Shown one piece after another: positions 1 to 6,765 of a stretch of 8,305 nucleotides of DNA. The position numbers and the translations under genes were made by a program. The notes under the pieces are model-generated. The model was not told the origin of the DNA. It saw only the letters and a list, made by a program, of their open reading frames with translations, and did not search any database. Source of the stretch: an uncultured Sphingomonadales bacterium (GTDB lineage Bacteria > Pseudomonadota > Alphaproteobacteria > Sphingomonadales > Sphingomonadaceae); contig CAJBSR010000098.1 in assembly GCA_903958285.1 (NCBI GenBank), positions 1 to 8,305 of the forward strand, given 5' to 3'. Within the stretch, counting starts at the first letter, position 1. Every line of letters begins with the position of its first letter.

Positions 1-285
1 GACGTCGAAATGACGGATTTTGATGGCGGTCGGCTCAAGGCTGGGGCGATCATACTTGTTCTGCTTGCGGCCACAGGTTTGATCATGATCGTCAGTGAGC
101 CTGATCGCACTCTCAGCAACACGCTCTTTTATGTGAAACTTGGACTGCTGACACTAGCGTGCCTGCTGACCTTTCTACCGACCCGGTCAGGATCAGATGT
201 CGTCCGGAAACGGCGCGCTTTTGCTGCACTGATTGCCTGGGTTCTTGTCATCTTTGCTGGTCGCTGGATTGCTTACGTTATTTAG
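1..285 (+). CDS. Integral membrane protein, DUF6644-like, 5'-truncated by window edge
   Basis: Only the C-terminal part is present. The frame is open to the left edge, and the first Met codon at position 10 is probably internal. The visible ~94 residues hold three hydrophobic segments (roughly residues 11-28, 40-57 and 71-90 counted from that Met) and end in the motif G-R-W-I-A-Y. The downstream gene at 320-805 has the same plan and a matching end (G-R-W-I-A-F), plus a matching region where a hydrophobic helix is followed by a loop and L-F-x-x-K. I therefore read the two as tandem paralogues, this copy having lost its first transmembrane helix off the edge. The family assignment is recalled, and no biochemical role is known to me. 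The gap to the next gene is 34 bp, consistent with co-transcription. Confidence is good for a coding gene and lower for the family name. Confidence 0.7.
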   Translation, partial: DVEMTDFDGGRLKAGAIILVLLAATGLIMIVSEPDRTLSNTLFYVKLGLLTLACLLTFLPTRSGSDVVRKRRAFAALIAWVLVIFAGRWIAYVI

Positions 286-319
286 CGATTTCACTCATAA
301 AATCCTCAGGGGTAATTCT

Positions 320-805
320 ATGTTTGACCAGTTTTTGTCATATGTCGATGGGTTGGCCTTTTCTCAATTCATACGAGAAAACGAAATGGCTTTTCCGTGG
401 ATAGAGTCCGTTCACGTTCTTGCAGTTGCGATCGTCATCGGCAGTATTTTCATTGTTGATGCTCGGCTAATCGGGTTCAGGTCCTATCGTCAGAACGCAA
501 GTGGAGTGATTTCAGAATTGCTGCCCTACACGTGGACAGCATTTGCGCTTGCAGTGCTAACAGGAGCCATGATGTTCTGCTCCGATGCCGTTCGTTATGG
601 CAACAATCAGCTTTTCCAGGCCAAAGTTATCGCTTTGGCATTAGCTGGAGCAAATATGGGAATTTTCCATGCAACCGAATTTCGCAGAATTGCGAATTGG
701 GATATTGTGCTCACGCCGCCCAGCGGGGCGCGGGTTGCTGGCATTTCATCCATTGCGATTTGGACTGCGGTTGTCTTTCTCGGACGTTGGATCGCCTTCG
801 AGTGA
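320..805 (+). CDS. Four-helix integral membrane protein, DUF6644-like
   Basis: This is a 161-residue inner-membrane protein of unknown function. I chose the ATG at 320 because it follows a CAGGGG ribosome-binding sequence and because an N-terminus reading S-x-F-I-R-E-N-x-x-x-F-P-W-I-E-S-V-H fits the start of this family. The upstream Met at 233 would lie inside the preceding gene and adds a non-family tail. Predicted membrane segments are at about residues 31-52, 71-88, 101-118 and 139-157. Polar marks include H32 and D47 in helix 1, H117 at the end of helix 3, and the C-terminal G-R-W-I-A. H32 and H117 lie at the start and end of helices that should point the same way, so they probably sit on opposite membrane faces; this argues against one shared haem. 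It is a paralogue of the truncated gene just upstream. It converges on the IclR gene, so it is probably a separate transcription unit from the TonB receptor operon. Confidence 0.8.
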   Translation: MFDQFLSYVDGLAFSQFIRENEMAFPWIESVHVLAVAIVIGSIFIVDARLIGFRSYRQNASGVISELLPYTWTAFALAVLTGAMMFCSDAVRYGNNQLFQAKVIALALAGANMGIFHATEFRRIANWDIVLTPPSGARVAGISSIAIWTAVVFLGRWIAFE

Positions 806-820
806 TTGGAGTATGACAAT

Positions 821-1606
821 CTAGCTGATAGCAGGCCATCGCCCGCCAAGAGATGTGGTCAGTTCAGCGCAGGACTCTTTGAGCGAGATAAGAGCGTTGT
901 CGTCTTCTGAATTTGGAAAATGTGCATTCGCCAACAAAGCTGCTACTAGTACCAGCCGTCCTTGAAGATCGAAAACGGGGGCTGCCAGAGCCCGGAGCCC
1001 GGGGATCAGATCTCCTTCGATTTTAGAGGACATTCCATGGCGAACCTTTTCTGCGAGCGACCGAAGCTCTGCTGCCCGCATCCCTAGCCGTTTGATCTCA
1101 TGCTTCACTAACGCGGAATCCTGTACCCCGTCTCCGAAGGTGAAGAAAATCCGCCCCGTTGCGGATTGCAGTACTGGCAGGGTCGAGCCGACTGCAAGCG
1201 ATGTCACCACCGGGGGCGATCCTGCGAACCAGCGCACGATAGTTGGTCCGGCATCGCCCCAAACAGCTAACATCACTGTTCGCTTGCAGGATTTGCTAAG
1301 CTCTCGGAAAATTGAATCGGCTTGGACGAATAGGTCTGCCCGAGAAAGGGCTGCCAGCCCAATCCTGATAGCACCAGCGTCCAGGTCATAAAGACCCGAT
1401 TTGCCATCCTGGCGAACCATTCCTGACGCAACGAGGCTGGCGAGATAGCGATGCGTCTGGCTGGCCGAGAGATCAGCGCGCGAGGCAATTGCAGATAGCG
1501 TGGAGGGCTCTTGCGCAGCTGAAACAGCGGACAAAACGCGCAATCCAATCTCCACAGACTGAATGCCGCGCCGCTTCCCATTCTTTTCGTCGTTCGTCGC
1601 TGCCAT
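821..1606 (-). CDS. IclR-family transcriptional regulator
   Basis: A 261-residue DNA-binding regulator. Residues ~14-78 form the winged helix-turn-helix: R-G-I-Q-S-V-E-I-G at the start, a likely recognition helix around 48-61 (S-A-S-Q-T-H-R-Y-L) and the wing G-L-Y-D-L. Residues ~88-255 are the IclR ligand-binding domain, with the signature G-S-T-L-P-V-L-Q-S-A-T-G-R near 140-152 and the segment A-L-A-A-P-V-F-D near 206. Length is typical of the family. A GTG at 1621 would add five residues but has no ribosome-binding sequence. The ATG at 1606 has a purine-rich GAAAGAAAG just upstream, so I prefer it, with moderate certainty. The gene is divergent from the TonB receptor operon, the usual arrangement for an IclR protein controlling an adjacent catabolic operon. 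The effector is unknown. Whether it activates or represses cannot be told from the sequence. Confidence 0.93.
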   Translation of the reverse strand: MAATNDEKNGKRRGIQSVEIGLRVLSAVSAAQEPSTLSAIASRADLSASQTHRYLASLVASGMVRQDGKSGLYDLDAGAIRIGLAALSRADLFVQADSIFRELSKSCKRTVMLAVWGDAGPTIVRWFAGSPPVVTSLAVGSTLPVLQSATGRIFFTFGDGVQDSALVKHEIKRLGMRAAELRSLAEKVRHGMSSKIEGDLIPGLRALAAPVFDLQGRLVLVAALLANAHFPNSEDDNALISLKESCAELTTSLGGRWPAIS

Positions 1607-1632
1607 AGTTCTTTCTTTCACTCGGTTGCGCG

Positions 1633-1666
1633 CCGGTTCGCCAAAACGGCTTGTCTCGTGAACCGG
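1633..1666. repeat. Inverted repeat CCGGTTC-N20-GAACCGG upstream of the IclR gene
   Basis: The seven-base arms at 1633-1639 and 1660-1666 are perfectly complementary and separated by 20 bases. The repeat lies 27-60 bp upstream of the preferred IclR start, where it could be an autoregulatory operator or a leader hairpin. The long spacer makes a stable hairpin unlikely, and chance occurrence cannot be excluded. Confidence 0.3.
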
Positions 1667-1801
1667 ATAAAGCTGGTCGCCTGCAACGTCCAGTTTTCCG
1701 AAGGGATAAAGGACGCACGTCTCGCCCTAAATCCTATGGTGATGCGTCCCAACGCGATAGGTCTACACAGTCAAATTTATGATTCACCTTTTCATTGCAG
1801 A

Positions 1802-1829
1802 TTGCATATTGACGAATCGAATGTCTAAT
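1802..1829 (+). promoter_or_regulatory. Possible promoter for the TonB receptor operon
   Basis: TTGCAT (1802-1807) and TCTAAT (1824-1829) are separated by 16 bases and resemble -35 and -10 elements. If used, transcription would start near 1836, inside or next to the 13-bp palindrome at 1838-1850, an arrangement that fits repression by a bound regulator. This leaves a leader of about 100 bases before the receptor start. The match to consensus is only moderate, and alphaproteobacterial promoters are hard to call by eye. Confidence 0.3.
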
Positions 1830-1837
1830 GTGAAAAC

Positions 1838-1850
1838 TGATCCCGGATCA
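1838..1850. promoter_or_regulatory. 13-bp perfect palindrome, candidate IclR operator
   Basis: TGATCCCGGATCA is a perfect palindrome around a central C. It sits about 90 bp upstream of the receptor start and about 230 bp from the IclR start. IclR-family proteins commonly bind short palindromes of this size in the divergent intergenic region, so it is a reasonable operator candidate. Only the palindrome itself is seen; binding is inferred. Confidence 0.4.
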
Positions 1851-1862
1851 CAATTGGTGTGA
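1848..1862. promoter_or_regulatory. Inverted repeat TCACA-N5-TGTGA, candidate regulator site
   Basis: The five-base arms at 1848-1852 and 1858-1862 are perfectly complementary with a five-base spacer, giving a 15-bp site that overlaps the end of the 1838-1850 palindrome. A further TGTGA lies at 1829-1833. The overlapping half-sites could allow alternative binding positions for one regulator, or sites for two regulators. The sequence also loosely resembles the half-site of CRP/FNR-type proteins, but those prefer the TGTGA-N6-TCACA orientation, which is opposite to this. Confidence 0.35.
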
Positions 1863-1880
1863 CGCGTCTGGCGGTGACAC
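1857..1880. repeat. Imperfect inverted repeat GTGTGAC-N10-GTGACAC
   Basis: The arms at 1857-1863 and 1874-1880 are complementary at six of seven positions. It lies just downstream of the palindrome cluster, within the presumed leader of the receptor operon. It may be a third regulator site or a weak leader stem; it could also be chance. Confidence 0.25.
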
Positions 1881-1936
1881 TGCGATAGTGCCGTAAATCC
1901 GCTGGCAAGCAACGCCGCTTTGAGGGGAGGAATACA

Positions 1937-4798
1937 ATGAGGAACACAGTCTTGCCGGTTCTCATGTCGGCGATTTCGATGACGGCGTTGATCGTAGGTG
2001 CTGCGACACCAGCTATCGCACAGGAAGTCCCGGCTATCAGTGGTTCTGTCAACGAACAGGAAGAAGGGGATGCGGCCGGTGGCGAAATTGTCGTCACGGG
2101 GACCCTAATCAAGGGGGTCGCGCCGGTTGGCGCACCGACCATTCCATTTACGCGCGATGATATGCTCCGTACGGGTGCTCAAAGCACCGCTGATATCATT
2201 GCTACGATCCCCCAGGTAGCTTCACTGGGCGGAAATCAGTTTACCGCCAACGCCGGGCAATCGCAGCAGGGATCGCGGATCAACGCAGTCGGCGGTCGAG
2301 CGACAAATCTACGTGGGCTTGGTCCTGCAGCGACCTTGGTGCTGATCGATGGCAGGCGGCCTGCAACCGGCAACAATAGCGCCGGTCAGACGTTTTTTGA
2401 CATCGATTCGATCCCCAGCATCGCAATTCAACGGGTTGAGGTTGTCGCAGACGGCGCCTCTGCAATTTATGGATCCGATGCGGTTGCTGGCGTGGTGAAC
2501 TTCATTCTCCGCAAGCGGTTTGATGGGGTCGAAGTCAACGGACAGCACAACTTTACCGACTCAATCCATTCATCGAAAATCAGCGGAATTATCGGCAAGA
2601 CCTGGTCGAACGGCGGCGTCATGCTCGCCGGTGAGTATCTTGACGGCACAGCTCTCAAAGCTGCCGATACCGGAAATCTGTTTAGCGATGATCTTCGGCC
2701 GTACGGCCTGGGTTCGCCACCTCGCCTCAGCTATCCCGGCAATATCGTAGCGGGGTCGACCTTCTATCCGATTCCGGCTGGTCAGGACGGCAGCAACCTG
2801 CTGCTTTCTCAGCTCTCGGCCGGTTCGCCCAACCTTCTGAGCTATTTCGACGGCGCGGAGGTTTCACCTAATTTCAAGCGCTGGAGCGTTGTGGGTTCGG
2901 GCTATCAAGAGTTGGGCGATAGCATTCGCGTCGAGCTGGCCGGACACTACTCGAAACGCACTTTTGATCAGGCACGCGCCAACACCTTATCGGCAGCCAA
3001 CGGGCTTAGCGTTCCCGCGTCAAATCCATTCAGCCCCTGTAACCCTGGTCGAAGCCTCGCAGGTAATCCCGGACTCAATTGCGCAGCCAACTTGTCAGTT
3101 CTCTATGCGTTCACCAATGATCTCGGCCACGAGGCATTTACTGGTTTTCAGGAGAACTTCGGTGGGACTGCCAGCCTTGGAGCAGATCTCGGCGGCAGCT
3201 GGAATCTCGACCTGTCAGCCGGCTACTACCAAAACGACGATTATGCCCGCACCGGCAATCTGATTAACTCTAACGCTGTCAGCCGCGCGCTTGGTAATAC
3301 GGTTGCCAGCATTGCCAAGCCGGCCGATGTGCCCTTCTTCAACCCCTTTTGCGGCAATGCAACCAGCTGCAATTCAGCCCAGACGCTCGATTACATCCGC
3401 GCCTGGACTGACACCTACAGCCGTCTCAAGCGGTATCAGGCCAAGGTGCAGGCAAACGGCTCGCTCTTCACGCTCGGCGCTGGCGATGTGAAGCTCGCGA
3501 TCGGAGCGGAATACCGCAATGACAAGCTATTTGCTCGAACTGGCGCCACCACAAATACGCCAAGTGTGCTGCAGCCTGCGTATGCGAGCGGCACCATGGA
3601 GAGAGAGGTAAAGTCAGTTTATGGCGAACTGCTTGTTCCGATCCTTGGCGACGAAGGCTCGGTCCTTCGCAAGGTCAATCTCTCTCTTGCAGGCAGGATC
3701 GAGGATTACAGCGATTTTGGTACCACAAAGAACCCCAAGATAGGCCTCGATTGGGAGCCGGTTGATGGATTGAAGTTCCACGGCAGCTTTGGCACGTCCT
3801 TCCGCGCGCCCTCGCTTGCCGACATCGCAGATACCTTTGGCAACCGTACCACGCCCAATAATGTCGTCGGCACGCAGCTTGGCCTTGCAACTTCAAGCAC
3901 GCTTTCGGTCATCAATCGCGGCGGTGGCGGTCCTGGCCTCGTGCCCGAGAAGGCAACGACCTGGTCACTTGGCTTCGACATTTCGCCTCGGCTGGCCCCG
4001 GGTCTGACCGCATCGGTCAATTATTTCAATATCAAGTACGAGAACATCATCACCAACCCGCCCCTCGTGGTTGGGCTCGCCGGAGCAATCAACGCAACTC
4101 CGCTCTATGATCGCTACATTACCTACAACCCGCTCTATTTTCCGACGCGGGCGACCATGTCGCAGTCTGATTTCAACGCCTTCGTGAATGGGCTGCTTAC
4201 TGCGACATATCCGCCTGTCACTGCGGCGGCACCAGCGATCGGCAACGTTGCGGCTGTGGTTGATGGCCGGACCAAAAACGCGGCGAGGGTCGACGCGCAG
4301 GGCCTCGACTTCTCGTTGCGCTATGCGCAGCCGGCGGACTGGGGCGAATGGCGAGTTGGCGCATCCGGCACCTATGTTCTCAGCTGGAAGGTTAGCCCGG
4401 TTGTTGGTGCACCCTCTGTCGAGCAGGTGAACAACTTCAGCTATCCGCTGCGGTTTGTTGCCCGTGCTGAAGCTGGCGCGACCATTGAGAATTTCGATGT
4501 CTCGTTCTTTGCTAACTACCGCAACAGCTACAATATCGGCCGAATCTTCCTGCCGGTGGGCGCTGCCGCACAGTACGAGTCTATTTCCTCTTACCTCACA
4601 GTTGACGCGAACTTCGGCTACAAGTTCGAGAAGATCGGCTTCCTCAAGGATGCAGGCATCTCTCTGAGTGTACAGAACCTGTTTCAACGCAAACCACCTC
4701 TCGTGCTGAATGGTGGGGTCAACGCCATTCAGTTCGACCCTGCGAATGCCAGCCCGTTTGGTCGCACAGTTTCTGTATCACTGCGGGCAGGCTTCTGA
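1937..4798 (+). CDS. TonB-dependent outer-membrane receptor
   Basis: A 953-residue outer-membrane transporter that takes up a specific ligand using energy from TonB-ExbB-ExbD. The ATG at 1937 follows a strong GGGGAGG ribosome-binding sequence at 1924-1930. A signal peptide ends at about A28 (A-I-A then Q-E). A TonB-box-like E-I-V-V-T-G-T-L lies at 50-57. The plug domain covers ~60-195, with N-L-R-G-L-G (124-129), V-L-I-D-G-R (135-140) and V-E-V-V-x-D-G-x-S-A-I-Y-G-S-D-A-V-A-G-V-V-N. The rest is the beta-barrel, ending in G-R-T-V-S-V-S-L-R-A-G-F with the terminal Phe needed for outer-membrane insertion. Cys pairs C368/C382 and C472/C478 are spaced like disulphide-stabilised extracellular loops. 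No FecA-type signalling extension is apparent. Length is typical for sphingomonad receptors of this type, which often take up aromatic or oligomeric plant compounds rather than siderophores; the ligand here is unknown. It is the first gene of the apparent operon. Confidence 0.95.
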   Translation: MRNTVLPVLMSAISMTALIVGAATPAIAQEVPAISGSVNEQEEGDAAGGEIVVTGTLIKGVAPVGAPTIPFTRDDMLRTGAQSTADIIATIPQVASLGGNQFTANAGQSQQGSRINAVGGRATNLRGLGPAATLVLIDGRRPATGNNSAGQTFFDIDSIPSIAIQRVEVVADGASAIYGSDAVAGVVNFILRKRFDGVEVNGQHNFTDSIHSSKISGIIGKTWSNGGVMLAGEYLDGTALKAADTGNLFSDDLRPYGLGSPPRLSYPGNIVAGSTFYPIPAGQDGSNLLLSQLSAGSPNLLSYFDGAEVSPNFKRWSVVGSGYQELGDSIRVELAGHYSKRTFDQARANTLSAANGLSVPASNPFSPCNPGRSLAGNPGLNCAANLSVLYAFTNDLGHEAFTGFQENFGGTASLGADLGGSWNLDLSAGYYQNDDYARTGNLINSNAVSRALGNTVASIAKPADVPFFNPFCGNATSCNSAQTLDYIRAWTDTYSRLKRYQAKVQANGSLFTLGAGDVKLAIGAEYRNDKLFARTGATTNTPSVLQPAYASGTMEREVKSVYGELLVPILGDEGSVLRKVNLSLAGRIEDYSDFGTTKNPKIGLDWEPVDGLKFHGSFGTSFRAPSLADIADTFGNRTTPNNVVGTQLGLATSSTLSVINRGGGGPGLVPEKATTWSLGFDISPRLAPGLTASVNYFNIKYENIITNPPLVVGLAGAINATPLYDRYITYNPLYFPTRATMSQSDFNAFVNGLLTATYPPVTAAAPAIGNVAAVVDGRTKNAARVDAQGLDFSLRYAQPADWGEWRVGASGTYVLSWKVSPVVGAPSVEQVNNFSYPLRFVARAEAGATIENFDVSFFANYRNSYNIGRIFLPVGAAAQYESISSYLTVDANFGYKFEKIGFLKDAGISLSVQNLFQRKPPLVLNGGVNAIQFDPANASPFGRTVSVSLRAGF

Positions 4799-4839
4799 TC
4801 CCGGGTTGGCTCTAGCTTCGTAAGAAAAGGGGGCGCTGA

Positions 4840-5931
4840 ATGAAAAAGCTCATCTTCGCGTTAGCGGGCATGACCCAGATGCTCAGCACCCCCTCTTACG
4901 GAGCCGATGTCGATTGGAAAAACTTGGCGAACGATCGCGCCAATGTTACCGCGTCGGCCAGCTCTGGAGTTGTGCGCGACTTACTGGCGTTCCGCAGTCA
5001 GTTGGCTGTGTCCCAACGGTACTGCGATTATAAGCGGCTCCGTCAGGCATACGCTGAAGCATATCAGCTGGTGGAAGGATCCGGCTGGGTAAGCGGGTAC
5101 GAGCAAGCTGTTCGGCGATGTGGCCAAAACTCCCTCAGCAGTGGCGTCGATTCGTCGGAAGCGACGGGACTTCAAGTCCGGCTGATTGGTTCAGATGCGG
5201 CAATAATAACTGGCACAACGAAACTCGATGCTGCACGCGGTGGCGTATGGGTTCGCTGGCTGGCAGGGTATTCCTTGGTCGCTGGGCGATGGAAAGCAGA
5301 ATTTGCTCAGGTACATCGGGTCCCCTCCAACCCTCCCGGTCCGCCCGTTCCAGCAGGCTCACCTCGTGGTTTTGAACTAATTCAGCCAAGGGCCACCAAC
5401 GCTGTCTCGCCGTTGACCTGGGAGGCATTCTGGGTCCGTGCCAATCAGGTCATTGGCCAAGGAACGCAATCAGACCTGGATACGGCCAATCGCTTCCGCG
5501 CCGTATTCGGCGCTGCAGTCAGAGCTGGCAGCGCTTCGGAGGTGAAAGCTCTCTACGCGACAGATTTCACAATTACCCATGGCAGCGGTTACGTTGAGGG
5601 ACGTGAGACGAGAGCGAATGCAACTCTTCGTCCAAACGCTCGATTGCCAGAATTGGTGGATGGGCCCCACCTGACGGTCCGAACGCTCGGCCGAAATGGC
5701 TTGGTGCTTTTCCAGCCACTACCCTTTGCATTCCCGGGCGGAGCCTCTGGCTATATCCGCGCGCTCACCGTGCTTGAAAAGCGATCGGGTGAAGCTGGTG
5801 TTGTCCAGATTCGAGCCATGATGATCAATTCAATGGATTGGTCTCCTCCATTCGAACGCGTCGCTTCCGGTTGTGAGCCACCGGCCTTCGGTAGCCCGGT
5901 CGCTGAAGAGAAATACCCCAACTGTCGCTGA
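4840..5931 (+). CDS. Secreted protein with two tandem NTF2/SnoaL-like domains
   Basis: A 363-residue exported protein. The ATG at 4840 is preceded by AAAAGGGGG (4825-4833). Residues 1-22 form a signal peptide (M-K-K-L-I-F-A-L-A then S-Y-G-A), so the protein is probably periplasmic. Residues ~45-162 resemble an NTF2/DUF4440-type domain: an L-R-Q-A-Y-A-E-A-Y helix, then V-E-G-S-G-W-V-S-G, and a sheet ending V-A-G-R-W-K-A-E-F-A-Q-V. A Pro-rich linker (163-172) follows. A second copy spans ~190-340, with V-K-A-L-Y-A-T-D-F, then T-H-G-S-G-Y-V-E-G-R-E, and a closing strand V-V-Q-I-R-A-M-M. The two halves look like an internal duplication. Single-domain members serve as binding proteins or as isomerases, cyclases and dehydratases of small hydrophobic substrates, so handling of the imported ligand is plausible but inferred. 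C62, C94, C345 and C362 could form periplasmic disulphides. The gene lies 41 bp after the receptor and 35 bp before the cytochrome. Confidence 0.8.
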   Translation: MKKLIFALAGMTQMLSTPSYGADVDWKNLANDRANVTASASSGVVRDLLAFRSQLAVSQRYCDYKRLRQAYAEAYQLVEGSGWVSGYEQAVRRCGQNSLSSGVDSSEATGLQVRLIGSDAAIITGTTKLDAARGGVWVRWLAGYSLVAGRWKAEFAQVHRVPSNPPGPPVPAGSPRGFELIQPRATNAVSPLTWEAFWVRANQVIGQGTQSDLDTANRFRAVFGAAVRAGSASEVKALYATDFTITHGSGYVEGRETRANATLRPNARLPELVDGPHLTVRTLGRNGLVLFQPLPFAFPGGASGYIRALTVLEKRSGEAGVVQIRAMMINSMDWSPPFERVASGCEPPAFGSPVAEEKYPNCR

Positions 5932-5966
5932 ATGCGGACAACATTGCCAAGGGAGGCAAAAGGCCC

Positions 5967-6476
5967 ATGCGTCATATAGGAACCGTTCTGATCGCGCTTT
6001 GCCTGACAGCGTGCGGCGCTCAGCCGCCGAAGACTGCCCAACAAAAGGAAGTGGCGGAATCCAGCGGATCTGCCGACGCGGGGGTGCGGCCGCTCAAGGA
6101 GTTCATGGGTCACGTTGTTCAGCGGAATGCCGAGCAGCTCTGGGCATGGTCTGAAGAGATCAGCGACGCGAACGGGTTTAGGTCGCTGGCCCCAAAGTCG
6201 GACGCCGATTGGCTCAACGCTGAAAGTGATGCAATGACGATGGCTGAGCTAGCCTCGATCATCGGCAGCCAGGCTTACGCAGTCGATGACAAATGGGCCG
6301 AGTTCTCAGCACGCCTGCTTCAGGTGACAAGCGATGCTTCGACTGCTGCCGAAAAGAGGGATTTTCAGCGGTTCAGTGCAGCAAGCAGCGCAATCAACGA
6401 TGCCTGCGTCGCGTGCCATCTTCACTACGTACCTGAACTCGAAGGCGTGCAGCGGGATGCTGTTCCAAAGCCTTAG
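5967..6476 (+). CDS. Lipoprotein c-type cytochrome, class II (c'/c556-like)
   Basis: A 169-residue haem lipoprotein. A lipobox L-T-A-C ends at C16, predicting lipid anchoring after signal peptidase II cleavage. A low-complexity linker (17-40) follows, then a mostly helical domain. The single haem-binding motif C-V-A-C-H (C147, C150, H151) lies near the C-terminus, followed by L-H-Y. That placement and the four-helix appearance match the cytochrome c'/c556 class, in which haem attaches to the last helix; M47 in the first helix could be the sixth ligand as in c556. The start at 5967 has GGGAGG at 5951-5956. The likely role is periplasmic electron transfer, perhaps to or from a redox enzyme of the pathway, but no partner oxidoreductase is visible in this window. 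The helical domain is divergent, so the class II call rests mainly on the motif position and protein size. Confidence 0.82.
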   Translation: MRHIGTVLIALCLTACGAQPPKTAQQKEVAESSGSADAGVRPLKEFMGHVVQRNAEQLWAWSEEISDANGFRSLAPKSDADWLNAESDAMTMAELASIIGSQAYAVDDKWAEFSARLLQVTSDASTAAEKRDFQRFSAASSAINDACVACHLHYVPELEGVQRDAVPKP

Positions 6477-6502
6477 CGCTATAGGGATTCTAAGAAAAAA
6501 GA

Positions 6503-6757
6503 ATGATTAATCATATGGTTGTGAAGTCAATGCTCAAGTCTTGTCTGAGCCCACTACCGGTCTTCGGAACGTTTGCCGAATGGCGTACGCTGGCGGCATC
6601 CACAGGGCCAAACACTAAGATCGATGCGATCGTTCGTAAGGCGGATCATGGATGGTGCACCCTTGATGCTCCGACTTATGATCCAAACGCAGCGGATCTG
6701 TCATCAAACCGGCTTCAGCAATTGCTTGCCGCACTTTATAATCCAAAGTTCAGATAG
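6503..6757 (+). CDS. Small hypothetical protein, possibly a gene remnant
   Basis: I do not recognise this 84-residue ORF. It fills most of the 289-bp gap between the cytochrome and the amidohydrolase genes and is the only frame there that reads like protein. It has no signal peptide, membrane segment or familiar motif. The middle (residues ~24-60) is hydrophilic with two Trp and two Cys overall, and the end L-L-A-A-L-Y looks helical. The first ATG (6503) has only a purine-rich AAGAAAAAAG upstream; Met codons at 6515 and 6530 are alternatives. Third-position GC is close to one half, lower than in the neighbouring genes. The stop overlaps the weak AGG ahead of the amidohydrolase start by position, which would suit translational coupling. 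It could be a real small gene, a decayed fragment of a longer one, or leader sequence. Confidence 0.4.
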   Translation: MINHMVVKSMLKSCLSPLPVFGTFAEWRTLAASTGPNTKIDAIVRKADHGWCTLDAPTYDPNAADLSSNRLQQLLAALYNPKFR

Positions 6758-6765
6758 GTCTGCCG

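Larger units (their letters stand above)
1607..1936. promoter_or_regulatory. Divergent intergenic control region between the IclR gene and the TonB receptor operon
   Basis: A 330-bp stretch without a credible gene. It must hold the promoters for both the minus-strand IclR gene and the plus-strand operon. Its TonB-proximal half is rich in inverted repeats (listed separately at 1838-1850, 1848-1862 and 1857-1880), and its IclR-proximal half carries one inverted repeat (1633-1666). The middle part, about 1770-1835, is noticeably more AT-rich than the flanking genes, as expected for promoter DNA. I could not identify a convincing promoter for the IclR gene, nor a riboswitch or small RNA. Confidence 0.65.

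Noticed and set aside
233..319. Longer N-terminus for the second membrane protein (Met at 233)
   Set aside because: It would overlap the end of the preceding gene by about 50 bp, lacks a ribosome-binding sequence, and adds residues not fitting the family; the ATG at 320 has CAGGGG upstream.
320..805. Membrane haem site formed by H32 and H117
   Set aside because: The two histidines fall at the start and at the end of helices that should run in the same direction, so they would lie on opposite membrane faces.
806..820. Bidirectional terminator between the convergent genes
   Set aside because: The gap between the stop codons is about 15 bp, and I found no G/C-rich stem-loop with flanking A or T runs there.
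1607..1621. GTG start at 1621 for the IclR gene
   Set aside because: No ribosome-binding sequence precedes it, while the ATG at 1606 has a purine-rich stretch at suitable distance. The difference is only five residues, so this remains open.
3965..4687. Minus-strand ORF of 240 codons
   Set aside because: It lies wholly inside the beta-barrel part of the TonB receptor, whose own frame carries clear family motifs. The antisense product is rich in Arg and has no recognisable domain, as expected for a shadow frame.
4799..4839. Possible terminator after the TonB receptor (CCCGGG near the stop)
   Set aside because: CCCGGG is a short self-complementary hexamer with no stem-loop around it and no following T-run; the next gene has its own strong ribosome-binding sequence and same orientation.
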